A stretch of DNA of 64,000 nt from Marinobacter sp. ANT_B65. GTDB lineage: Bacteria > Pseudomonadota > Gammaproteobacteria > Pseudomonadales > Oleiphilaceae. This document shows positions 56,463 through 64,000 of this stretch, one piece after another. The notes beneath the pieces were generated by a model. It saw only the letters and a list, made by a program, of their open reading frames with translations. It was not told the DNA's origin and made no database searches. The position numbers and the translations under genes are program-made. Where the stretch lies: contig NZ_NXGV01000005.1 in assembly GCF_002407605.1 (NCBI RefSeq), positions 124,001 to 188,000 of the forward strand, in the 5' to 3' direction. Numbering within the stretch: position 1 is the first letter of the stretch; each line of letters begins with the position of its first letter.

Positions 56463-58841
56463 ATGTCCGACAGCCATCTGCAGGCGCAGAGAGGCACGCT
56501 GCAGCGCCGGGCTGTGTGCCTGCTTGCCGGATTTTCCCTGATGGCGGGTGCCGGCCTTGTATACGGCGAAGACGCTTTATCAGCCGCCGAACTGGATTGG
56601 CGCCCCAAAAGCCAGTTGCCGGACTCAGTCAGGAATTCGTTGCCGGTATTTTGTGACGGTGGTTATCTGCCATCAGGTGCCGGCGAGGAAGGTTTGGCGG
56701 TGTTTGCCGGTGAAACCGGGGAGGCGACTCCTTTGCAGGCCAGCGGTCTGAATGCCCGCTACGAAATGGACCAGGAGCTGTACCTTGAGGGCGATGTCCG
56801 GTTAAGTCAGGGCAGTTTTCAGGTGACTGGCTCTGAGGCCCGCTACAGTCAGAACACCGGTCAGGTATCGATTCAGGGCCCTCTGGTTAGCCGTGGTGAA
56901 GGCTTTTTGCTGACGGGAGAGCGCGCCGAATACAGTGTGGATTCAGGGCGTTTTGATATAAATACTGCGACATTTCTGCTGCATGGGCCGGAAATGCGCG
57001 GTCGGGCAGGGAGCCTCTCACGGGTGGATGACTCCCGGGTAGAAATTCGTGACGGTATGCTCACCACCTGCGGCCCGCAACAGAACGACTGGGCTATTGT
57101 GGCTTCTGATATTGAACTGGACCAGACGGAAGGCTTTGGAACCGCAAAGCATGTTCGTCTGGAGGTTCTGGATGTTCCGGTTTTTTACTGGCCTTATGCC
57201 AGCTTTCCCATTGATGACCGTCGCAAGAGTGGCCTCCTGTATCCGCAGTTCGGATCTTCCAGTGCGGGCAGCGGGGCGTTTCTGGCCGTACCCTATTATC
57301 TGAACCTGGCGCCACATTACGACGCCACCATTACGCCACAGTATATTCATGGCCGCGGCCTTTTTAATGAAGTTGAAGGCCGTTATCTGAGCAGTCTGGG
57401 CCAGTCGACTCTGCAGCTGGGCTATCTGGATCATGACTCCGCCTATGCAGACGATAATCCGGGTGAATCCGGGCAGCGTTGGGCGCTGGATGCATCTACC
57501 CGAGCCGAGTTTGGTGGTGGCTGGAATGGCTATGGTGACTTTTCAGTTGTCAGTGACAACGATTACCTCAGCGATCTGAACCGGAGCCTGGAAATCAATC
57601 AGGCAACCCATTTACAGCGTAAAGGTGGTGTAAAGTATCAGGGGGCTAATCAATTCCTGGATATATATCTCAATGACTATCAGACAGTCAGTGATGATAT
57701 CGCTCAGGAAGACCGGCCCTATGCCCAGTTGCCCGAGGTGGTTTATACCGGATCAACCCGGGCTGGCTGGCTGGAGGCCGGGCTGGAAAGCGAATATTCC
57801 TGGTTCTACCGTGACAACGACTCGCTGACAGGACTCGACAAAGCCAATGGTCAGCGCTTCCGGGCCCGCCCTGAGCTGGCTCTGCCCATGCGTGCGCTCT
57901 GGGGCTTCAGTCGTCCATCGGTCAGTCTGGACTATACACGCTACGAACTGGACGACTACACGGCCGGGGACAGTGGGTTTGATCGCACGGTTCCGGTATT
58001 CGAATGGGATAATGGTTTGTATTTTGACCGTCAGTCGAGCCTGTTTGACGTGCCTTATAATCAAACGTTCGAGCCCCGGCTTTATTACGCCTGGGCCGAT
58101 GCAGAGTCTGATCAGGACTACATTCCAGCGTTCGATACAGCTCTGCAGTCTTTCTATTTTGAACAGCTGTTCCAGCCAGACCGGTTTGTCGGGGGTGACC
58201 GGGTAGGCGATGCCAACCAGCTGACTGTGGCGCTGACCAGTCGTTTCAATGACCTGGTTACTGGCGCTGAGCGTGCCCGCTTCAGTGTTGGCCAGGTCCA
58301 GTATTTCGACGATCGTGAGGTGACACTGTTCGGGGACGGTGGTGGTAATGGCAGTCGTTCGGCTCTCGCCGGGGAGGTGGTGCTGAACCCCCTGGAGAAT
58401 CTGCAGATCCGGTCTTCCGGGCTCTGGGATCCGGACACGGGGGATACTGAAGAAGGCCGGAGTCAGCTGATCTTCCACTCGAAGGATTACCGGTACCTGG
58501 CAAGTGTTGGTCATACTTACAGCAAGGACGAGCTGGAACAGTCGGATATTGCGGCGGTTATTCCAGCTACAGACCGTGTTAGTCTGATCGGCCGCTGGGT
58601 ATACGATTCTGATCTGGATCGCACGGTAGGCTCTCTTGCCGGAATTGAATACAACAACTGCTGCTGGAGTATTCAGGTGGTTCATCAGAACTATCTGACC
58701 AGCGATGAGGAGCTGGACAGCCGGTTATTGTTCCAGATTCAGCTGAAAGGTCTCGGTGGTAGTGGCGGCTCCGCAGCCTCGATCTCCGAGGCCATTTACG
58801 GTTTTGATGAGCGCGAACAGCGTCGTTTCGGAACCCCCTGA
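56463..58841 (+). CDS. lptD: LPS-assembly outer membrane protein LptD
   Basis: LptD forms the outer-membrane LPS translocon with LptE. The 792-residue product (ATG 56463; a GTG six bases earlier is possible) has a signal peptide, then an OstA/LptA-like N-terminal domain (LYLEGDVRLSQGSFQVTG) and a large beta barrel. The four conserved cysteines are C64, C203 (LTTCGPQQNDW), C733 and C734 (NNCCWSI); their spacing matches Escherichia coli, where they form interdomain disulfides that need DsbA. The conserved VFYWPYASFPIDDRRKSG and GLLYPQFG segments follow the N-terminal domain. surA lies just downstream. Confidence 0.96.
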   Translation: MSDSHLQAQRGTLQRRAVCLLAGFSLMAGAGLVYGEDALSAAELDWRPKSQLPDSVRNSLPVFCDGGYLPSGAGEEGLAVFAGETGEATPLQASGLNARYEMDQELYLEGDVRLSQGSFQVTGSEARYSQNTGQVSIQGPLVSRGEGFLLTGERAEYSVDSGRFDINTATFLLHGPEMRGRAGSLSRVDDSRVEIRDGMLTTCGPQQNDWAIVASDIELDQTEGFGTAKHVRLEVLDVPVFYWPYASFPIDDRRKSGLLYPQFGSSSAGSGAFLAVPYYLNLAPHYDATITPQYIHGRGLFNEVEGRYLSSLGQSTLQLGYLDHDSAYADDNPGESGQRWALDASTRAEFGGGWNGYGDFSVVSDNDYLSDLNRSLEINQATHLQRKGGVKYQGANQFLDIYLNDYQTVSDDIAQEDRPYAQLPEVVYTGSTRAGWLEAGLESEYSWFYRDNDSLTGLDKANGQRFRARPELALPMRALWGFSRPSVSLDYTRYELDDYTAGDSGFDRTVPVFEWDNGLYFDRQSSLFDVPYNQTFEPRLYYAWADAESDQDYIPAFDTALQSFYFEQLFQPDRFVGGDRVGDANQLTVALTSRFNDLVTGAERARFSVGQVQYFDDREVTLFGDGGGNGSRSALAGEVVLNPLENLQIRSSGLWDPDTGDTEEGRSQLIFHSKDYRYLASVGHTYSKDELEQSDIAAVIPATDRVSLIGRWVYDSDLDRTVGSLAGIEYNNCCWSIQVVHQNYLTSDEELDSRLLFQIQLKGLGGSGGSAASISEAIYGFDEREQRRFGTP

Positions 58842-58901
58842 CGGCAACGGTGTCATATAGGTACTCTGTCCAAGGGCTACTATTTTTATTAAGAGGTGAT
58901 T

Positions 58902-60224
58902 ATGAAGGCGACGATTCGCCAAGGCTTACAAATACTGCTGATGCTGTCAGCAGTGGCGCTTTCTTTTTCGGCTCAGGCCGAGAGGAAACTGCTCGATCAG
59001 GTGGTTGCCATTGTTGATGATGATGTAATCCTCCAGAGTGAACTGGACGCAAGGGTTAACACCATTATCGGGCGGCTCAACGCTCAGGGCACTGGCCTGC
59101 CATCACGTCGCCTTCTTGAAGAACGTGTTCTGGAGCAACTGATCACCGAATCTGTCCAGCTGCAGATGGCGGATAAAATGGGAATGCGGATCAGTGATAA
59201 TGAGCTGAATGAAACCCTGGCTAACATTGCAGAACGTAACGGTCTGAGTCTGCCCGAATTTGAAGATCAGCTTGCTGTTGAAGGTGTGAGCTATCGTCAG
59301 GCCAGAGAACAGATACGCCAGGAAATGATCACCGCCCGCGTGCAGCAACGACAGGTAGGTAACCGTGTGCGTGTTACGGAGCGTGAGGTCGAGAACTATC
59401 TGTCGGCGCTGGAGTCAGGCGGAGGCAGCGATGCGGAATACCGGCTTGCCTATATCTTTATTGAACTGGAAAATCCTGCCGATGATGCGTCAGTAGACGC
59501 TACCCGCGAAAAAGCGGAAAAACTCCGTGCTGCTATTCTGAACGGTCGTGATTTCCGCGAAGTGGCGGTTGCCGAATCTGATGCCAGCAACGCCCTTGAA
59601 GGCGGTGATATGGGGTGGCGAAGCGAACGCCAGTTACCTTCACTGGTTGCACCGGTTGTTCCGGAACTTGAAGTTGGCCAGCCTTCAGAGGTTCTGGAGA
59701 ACAACAGTGGTTTCCATCTGGTGATGGTGATGGACAAGCGTGGAGGGTCCCAGGAACAGGTTATTCAGCAGAACCGTGTACGCCATATTCTGATCAGGCC
59801 GTCTGAAGCGGTAACGGATGCAGAGGCTGAGGCCCGGATCCGTGAGCTCTTTCAGCAACTTGAGGGCGGCGCTGATTTTGCCGTGCTGGCGCGGGAGTAT
59901 TCGGATGATCCGGTATCCGGCTCTGATGGCGGCAATCTTGGCTGGGTTAGCCCGGGCCAGATGGTGCCGGCATTTGAGCAGGCCATGCAGGAGGCAGATG
60001 TAGGCGAGTTCAAAGGGCCGTTCCGTTCCCAGTTTGGCTGGCACATTCTTCAGGTTGAGGAGCGCCGCCAGAAAGATATCAGTAGCGATGTAAAAGAGGC
60101 AGAGGCCCGCCAGGCAATATACCGGCGCAAGTTCGAGACCGAACTGCAGAACTGGCTCCGGGAAATCCGGGATGAAGCCTTTGTTGAGTTCAAAGGTAAG
60201 TATGCACAGGAATCCGCAGAATAA
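58902..60224 (+). CDS. surA: Periplasmic chaperone/peptidyl-prolyl isomerase SurA
   Basis: SurA delivers outer membrane proteins such as LptD to the BAM complex. I start at ATG 58902, five bases after GAGG; a GTG lies two codons upstream. The 440-residue product has a signal peptide ending AQA-ER, an N-terminal chaperone region (VAIVDDDVILQSELDARV), and two parvulin domains, one starting near YRLAYIFIELENP and one at VRHILIRPSEAVTDAEAEAR, each with a DVGEF or GGDMGW-type segment. The stop shares a base with the pdxA start. Confidence 0.96.
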   Translation: MKATIRQGLQILLMLSAVALSFSAQAERKLLDQVVAIVDDDVILQSELDARVNTIIGRLNAQGTGLPSRRLLEERVLEQLITESVQLQMADKMGMRISDNELNETLANIAERNGLSLPEFEDQLAVEGVSYRQAREQIRQEMITARVQQRQVGNRVRVTEREVENYLSALESGGGSDAEYRLAYIFIELENPADDASVDATREKAEKLRAAILNGRDFREVAVAESDASNALEGGDMGWRSERQLPSLVAPVVPELEVGQPSEVLENNSGFHLVMVMDKRGGSQEQVIQQNRVRHILIRPSEAVTDAEAEARIRELFQQLEGGADFAVLAREYSDDPVSGSDGGNLGWVSPGQMVPAFEQAMQEADVGEFKGPFRSQFGWHILQVEERRQKDISSDVKEAEARQAIYRRKFETELQNWLREIRDEAFVEFKGKYAQESAE

Positions 60225-61267
60225 TGAGTGGTGAGATTGTTCTCGCGCTGACTGCCGGGGAACCCGCAGGCATAGGTCCTGAGTTGTGCCTCCAGTATGC
60301 TGCCGGAAAGCGCGATACCGGTGTGGTGGTGATCGCCAGCCGGGATATGCTGGAGGAGCGCGCCAGATTGTTGGGTCTCAACGTGAGCCTGCATTCATGG
60401 AAGCCGGGCATGGCACCGGAAAAGAATGAGGGTGCGCTTTCGGTACTGCATGTTGAGGGTTGCACCTCTTTTCAGGCGGGCAGGCTGGATATTGCCAACA
60501 GCCGCTATGTTCTGGAAACCCTGAGGGTTGCTGCCAGAGGCTGCCTGGACGGTGACTTTGATGGCATGGTCACGGCGCCGGTCCATAAAGGCGTTATCAA
60601 CGATGCCGGTATCGAGTTCAGTGGCCACACGGAGTTTCTTCAGGAGCTCTGTGGTGTGGAGCGGGTAGTCATGATGCTCGCTACCGAGGAGTTAAGGGTT
60701 GCGTTGGTAACGACTCACTTACCCCTCAAGGACGTGCCCGCGGCGATTACGCCTGAAAGGCTTACTCAGGTTGTCAGAATCCTGCATGCCGACCTGCAGA
60801 CTTTTTTCGGGATTGATCAGCCAAGAATTCTTGTGGCTGGTCTCAACCCTCACGCCGGGGAAGGCGGCCATCTTGGCCGGGAAGAAATTGAAATCATTGA
60901 ACCGACGCTTGAGAAACTTCGTGCCGGAGGTATACAGCTGATCGGGCCCTTGCCTGCGGACACCCTGTTTACTCCTCACTGGCTGAACGATGCCGATGCC
61001 GCTCTGGCCATGTATCATGATCAGGGGTTGCCGGTCCTCAAGTTTCAGGGCTTTGGTCGTGCTGTAAACATCACCCTGGGCCTGCCCATTGTCCGCACAT
61101 CGGTGGATCACGGCACGGCTCTGGATCTTGCCGGCACCGGCAAGGCAGATGCCGGCAGTCTGCATACCGCTATTCGAGTGGGCGAGCAGATGGCCGGTTC
61201 CCTTAAAGCTGCTGGTCGAAAAGCACCCGATAATTGCAAAGCCCCCCAAAAAGAGAAATCTGTGTGA
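60224..61267 (+). CDS. pdxA: 4-hydroxythreonine-4-phosphate dehydrogenase
   Basis: PdxA acts in pyridoxal phosphate synthesis. The 347-residue product shows LTAGEPAGIGPELCLQYA at the N-terminus, TAPVHKGVINDAGIEFSGHTE with substrate-binding His, VTTHLPLKDVPAAIT, and a zinc site GLNPHAGEGGHLGREE and AMYHDQGLPVLKFQGF. It is translationally coupled to surA (TAATG) and to rsmA. Confidence 0.96.
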   Translation: MSGEIVLALTAGEPAGIGPELCLQYAAGKRDTGVVVIASRDMLEERARLLGLNVSLHSWKPGMAPEKNEGALSVLHVEGCTSFQAGRLDIANSRYVLETLRVAARGCLDGDFDGMVTAPVHKGVINDAGIEFSGHTEFLQELCGVERVVMMLATEELRVALVTTHLPLKDVPAAITPERLTQVVRILHADLQTFFGIDQPRILVAGLNPHAGEGGHLGREEIEIIEPTLEKLRAGGIQLIGPLPADTLFTPHWLNDADAALAMYHDQGLPVLKFQGFGRAVNITLGLPIVRTSVDHGTALDLAGTGKADAGSLHTAIRVGEQMAGSLKAAGRKAPDNCKAPQKEKSV

Positions 61268-62067
61268 GCAAAAAAGCCGGCCATCAAGCCAGGAAACGGT
61301 TTGGTCAGAACTTCCTTCATGATCCAGGCGTGATTGAGCGCATTGTCCGCTCCATCCACCCGAAACCTGACGATGCCATTGTAGAAATCGGCCCTGGGCT
61401 TGGCGCGATCACGGAGGAGATCCTGGCCGTCAATCCGAAACTTCAGGTAGTGGAACTGGACCGTGACCTGATACCTGTTTTACGCACCAAATTTTTTAAC
61501 TATCCTGAATTTCGTATCCACGAAGCCGACGCGCTCAAGTTTGATTTCCGTCAGCTGACAGACGGGAAGCCGCTTCGTATTATCGGTAACTTGCCCTATA
61601 ACATTTCCACCCCTCTGATTTTTCACCTGCTATCACAGACAGGTGTGGTGCAGGACATGCATTTCATGCTGCAGAAAGAAGTGGTGCAGCGTATGGCAGC
61701 GGTTCCCGGTGATAACAATTATGGCCGCCTGGGTATAATGACCCAGTACTTTTGCAAGGTTCAGCCCTTGTTTGAAGTAGGCCCTGATGCGTTCCGGCCG
61801 GCTCCGAAAGTGGATTCCGCTATTGTGCGACTGGTGCCTCATACCGAACTCCCGTATCCGGCAAAGGATCTCGGCACCCTGCAGGCAGTAGTAAGAACCG
61901 CATTTAATGCTCGTCGCAAAACCCTGCGCAAGGCGCTGGGAGGAATGGTCAGTGTTGACCAGCTTCAGGCATTGGGGATCAACGACGGCCTGCGGCCGGA
62001 GAATCTCAGCCTGGCGGACTACGTGAGCATCGCGGACTTTCTGGCTGGTGAAGATCGTCATGACTGA
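61264..62067 (+). CDS. rsmA: 16S rRNA dimethyladenosine transferase RsmA (KsgA)
   Basis: RsmA dimethylates two adjacent adenosines near the 3' end of 16S rRNA. I start at GTG 61264, overlapping the pdxA stop (GTGA), for 267 residues beginning MSKKAGHQARKRFGQNFLHD, the standard N-terminus. SAM motif I is VEIGPGLGAITEEIL and the catalytic IGNLPYNISTPLIF is NLPY. The C-terminal domain has FRPAPKVDSAIVRL and FNARRKTLRKAL. It overlaps apaH by eight bases. Confidence 0.97.
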   Translation: MSKKAGHQARKRFGQNFLHDPGVIERIVRSIHPKPDDAIVEIGPGLGAITEEILAVNPKLQVVELDRDLIPVLRTKFFNYPEFRIHEADALKFDFRQLTDGKPLRIIGNLPYNISTPLIFHLLSQTGVVQDMHFMLQKEVVQRMAAVPGDNNYGRLGIMTQYFCKVQPLFEVGPDAFRPAPKVDSAIVRLVPHTELPYPAKDLGTLQAVVRTAFNARRKTLRKALGGMVSVDQLQALGINDGLRPENLSLADYVSIADFLAGEDRHD

Positions 62068-62860
62068 CTTTGCCATAGGCGATATTCAGGGTTGTTATGA
62101 TCGCCTCAAGGACGTTCTTGGCAAGGTGGATTTTTCACCTTCCCGGGACCGGTTGTGGGTAGCGGGTGATCTGATTAACCGGGGGCCGTCATCCCTGGAG
62201 ACCCTCCGCTACATTGAAAGCCTGGGTAATTCTGCTGTGGTGGTTCTGGGGAATCACGATCTGCATCTGTTGGCTGTGGTCCTTGGCGGACACGCCCTGA
62301 AGCGTAAGGATACGCTCGCAGAAATACTGAACGCTCCGGATCGCGACAAACTGGTGAACTGGCTGCGCCAGCAGAACTTGTGTGTCCACGACGCAGAGCG
62401 GAACCTGATGATGGCTCATGCCGGAGTGCCTCATATCTGGAATGTTGAGCAGGCTCTGGCCAGTGCCCGGGAAGTGGAAAACGTCATTCGCGGCGAGCAG
62501 GCCCCGGAGTACTTTGCGCATATGTACGGCAACAAACCGGAGCGCTGGGATGAAAAACTCAGTGGTATGGATCGCTGGAGGGTAATCACCAACTACTTTA
62601 CCCGTATGCGTTTTATTGCCACAGACGGCAGGCTTGAACTGACCGCCAAAGAATCTTTTGGCAGCGCACCTGAAGGCTTTGCTCCCTGGTTTGAATTTTC
62701 CCGCCCTGATGATCTGCGTGTTATTTTCGGGCATTGGGCGGCAATTGAAGGCAAGACCGGCATCGACCGCTTTATTGCGCTGGATACCGGCTGTGTCTGG
62801 GGCGGAGCGCTCACGATGATGAATCTGGATAGCGGAGAAAAGATCCATTGTGACTGCTGA
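62060..62860 (+). CDS. apaH: Symmetrical bis(5'-nucleosyl)-tetraphosphatase
   Basis: ApaH splits Ap4A to two ADP. The 266-residue metallophosphatase has IGDIQGCYDRLKDVL with metal ligands, WVAGDLINRGPSSLETLRYI, LGNHDLHLLAV with Asn-His, and AHAGVPHIW. It starts at ATG 62060 and overlaps rsmA. In Pseudomonas and Escherichia coli apaG lies between rsmA and apaH; here there is no room for it. Confidence 0.96.
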   Translation: MTDFAIGDIQGCYDRLKDVLGKVDFSPSRDRLWVAGDLINRGPSSLETLRYIESLGNSAVVVLGNHDLHLLAVVLGGHALKRKDTLAEILNAPDRDKLVNWLRQQNLCVHDAERNLMMAHAGVPHIWNVEQALASAREVENVIRGEQAPEYFAHMYGNKPERWDEKLSGMDRWRVITNYFTRMRFIATDGRLELTAKESFGSAPEGFAPWFEFSRPDDLRVIFGHWAAIEGKTGIDRFIALDTGCVWGGALTMMNLDSGEKIHCDC

Positions 62861-62888
62861 ACCGGTAGAGCCCCGGAGCTCTGGCCTT

Positions 62889-63278
62889 ATGCGCCTGCCC
62901 ATAGTGATGGGCGCTTTCTTCGCACTTACAGCGGTCATGGCTGGAGCATTTGGCGCTCACGGGCTGCGCAATCTTGTGAGCGATCGTAGCCTGGAAGTCT
63001 TTCAGACTGCCGTCACCTATCAGATGTATCACTCCATTGCGCTCGTACTGGTTGCTCTGCTGTCCGGATTCAGACTCTCACGGCGTTTGCTGGGGTGGGC
63101 CGGGGGATTTTTCCTGGCGGGCATTCTGCTGTTCAGTGGCAGCCTGTATACGCTGGTGCTGACAGATATACGCTGGGTCGGCCCGGTTACGCCTCTGGGT
63201 GGGGTATGTTTTATGATTGGCTGGGCATTGTTGCTGACAGCTGGCGCACGCCAGCACGCGGATAAACACAGAGGTTAA
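62889..63278 (+). CDS. DUF423 family membrane protein
   Basis: This 129-residue protein has four hydrophobic segments and the DUF423 opening MRLPIVMGAFFALTAVMAGA with the conserved GAFGAHGL. A conserved-looking YQMYHSIALVLVALLSG follows. I start at ATG 62889 (GGAG ten bases upstream) because it gives the usual family length; the frame extends back to a GTG at 62850 that overlaps apaH. Function unknown. Confidence 0.8.
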   Translation: MRLPIVMGAFFALTAVMAGAFGAHGLRNLVSDRSLEVFQTAVTYQMYHSIALVLVALLSGFRLSRRLLGWAGGFFLAGILLFSGSLYTLVLTDIRWVGPVTPLGGVCFMIGWALLLTAGARQHADKHRG

Positions 63279-63285
63279 GAACGAT

Positions 63286-63486
63286 ATGCAGGTTCAGGTA
63301 AATGGTGAAACCATGGATCTCCAGGAAGGCACGACAGTTGCGGCTCTGGTTGAAAAAATGGCTCTCACAGGCAAACGGTTGGCAGTAGAAGTGAATGAAG
63401 ACATAGTGCCCCGCAGTCAGCATACCGAACTTGCACTGAGTAATGGTGATCGGGTTGAGGTTGTTCACGCGATCGGCGGCGGATAA
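63286..63486 (+). CDS. thiS: Sulfur carrier protein ThiS
   Basis: ThiS is the ubiquitin-like carrier that, as a C-terminal thiocarboxylate, brings sulfur to ThiG for thiazole synthesis. The 66-residue product has the beta-grasp pattern (MQVQVNGETMDLQEGTTVAA) and ends AIGGG, giving the required terminal Gly-Gly. thiG follows after 84 bases. Confidence 0.93.
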   Translation: MQVQVNGETMDLQEGTTVAALVEKMALTGKRLAVEVNEDIVPRSQHTELALSNGDRVEVVHAIGGG

Positions 63487-63570
63487 TCCCGCAATGGCCG
63501 AACGGAAACCCGACCACCGCATCCATCTTCAAAAATATTCATTATTAGGTTTTACCAACCCGGAAACACT

Positions 63571-64000
63571 ATGACCGACACGCCAGAGATCCAGTTGCCC
63601 GAAGACAAGCCTCTTGAAATCGCCGGACGTAGCTACCAGTCACGCTTACTGGTAGGTACCGGCAAATACCGTGACCTGATGGAAACCGGCCGCGCAATTG
63701 AAATGAGCGGCGCTGAAATTGTGACTGTGGCGGTTCGCCGTACCAACCTGGGGCAAAATCCGGATGAGCCCAATCTTCTGGACGTTATCTCCCCGGACAC
63801 ATACACCATCCTGCCGAACACAGCAGGCTGCTACACGGCCAAAGACGCTGTACGTACCTGTAAACTGGCGCGGGAGCTGCTCGATGGCCGTGATCTGGTC
63901 AAGCTGGAAGTGTTGGGTGAGCACAAGACCCTGTACCCGAACATGCCGGAGACTCTGGCGGCGGCTGAAGAGCTGATCAAAGACGGCTTCAAGGTCATGG
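63571..64000 (+). CDS. thiG: Thiazole synthase (partial, C-terminus off window)
   Basis: ThiG assembles the thiamine thiazole from deoxyxylulose phosphate, dehydroglycine and ThiS-borne sulfur. The window holds the first 143 residues from ATG 63571. [27 protein letters not shown] and [17 protein letters not shown] are typical. K111 in [17 protein letters not shown] is the expected Schiff-base lysine. It continues past the edge. Confidence 0.95.
   Translation, partial: MTDTPEIQLPEDKPLEIAGRSYQSRLLVGTGKYRDLMETGRAIEMSGAEIVTVAVRRTNLGQNPDEPNLLDVISPDTYTILPNTAGCYTAKDAVRTCKLARELLDGRDLVKLEVLGEHKTLYPNMPETLAAAEELIKDGFKVM

Noticed and set aside
57753..58685. 310-codon antisense frame in lptD
   Set aside because: Opposite the conserved lptD barrel; no start context or recognisable motif.

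Overview
The window is a 64 kb chromosomal segment from a gammaproteobacterium. Gene content and order resemble Pseudomonas, with protein features that best suit a marine relative such as Marinobacter; the genus is my inference. Nearly all genes belong to conserved housekeeping clusters. I see no rRNA, tRNA, CRISPR array, insertion sequence or prophage.

Layout. 1-3043: 5' part of a PLP-dependent aspartate decarboxylase gene (panP-like), then a small accessory patch (1441-2703) with two unfamiliar membrane-type proteins, one apparently frameshifted at a G8 run, plus an orphan C-terminal-like fragment, then a DUF503 gene. 3177-5538: AidB-like acyl-CoA dehydrogenase with its TetR regulator and operator. 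5773-10810: sutA-like gene, hemB, ppk and a YdgA-like protein. 10868-13794: coaD, an aldehyde dehydrogenase and a divergent TetR, with an operator inside the aldehyde dehydrogenase promoter. 13872-16999: engB, cytochrome c4, dsbA and an EEP-family hydrolase. 17072-23896: rpmG, rpmB, radC, coaBC, dut, long-form algC and argB, in the same order as Pseudomonas. 23924-27749: an unknown membrane-anchored protein, argE and argA. 28014-35055: a large PilZ-DUF1631-GGDEF-EAL protein, then prkB-like, speD, osmC-like and vfr (crp).

35088-45169: a looser metabolic block with modABC and a short ModE, two glutathione transferases, a three-part lipoprotein, a betaine-type ABC transporter and a DUF4202 protein. 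45197-50796: rpe-gph-trpE-trpG-trpD-trpC, read on the minus strand, with an unlisted Trp-rich leader peptide (trpL) before trpE. 51130-53648: a secreted coiled-coil/WG-repeat-like protein and a Tyr-rich lipoprotein, both unknown. 53675-64000: DnaJ-TerB-like protein, murU and amgK (peptidoglycan recycling), divergent from lptD-surA-pdxA-rsmA-apaH, then DUF423, thiS and the start of thiG.

Themes. CoA synthesis genes recur (panP, coaD, coaBC). Three of the arginine acetyl-cycle genes (argB, argE, argA) lie close together. The outer-membrane assembly genes lptD and surA sit beside cell-wall recycling genes. The best candidates for new biology are the 1441-2703 patch, the 51130-53648 secreted/lipoprotein pair, the PilZ-DUF1631-GGDEF-EAL protein with degenerate catalytic motifs, and the membrane-anchored protein with a possible Sm-like tail. 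None amounts to a clearly defined new system from sequence alone.
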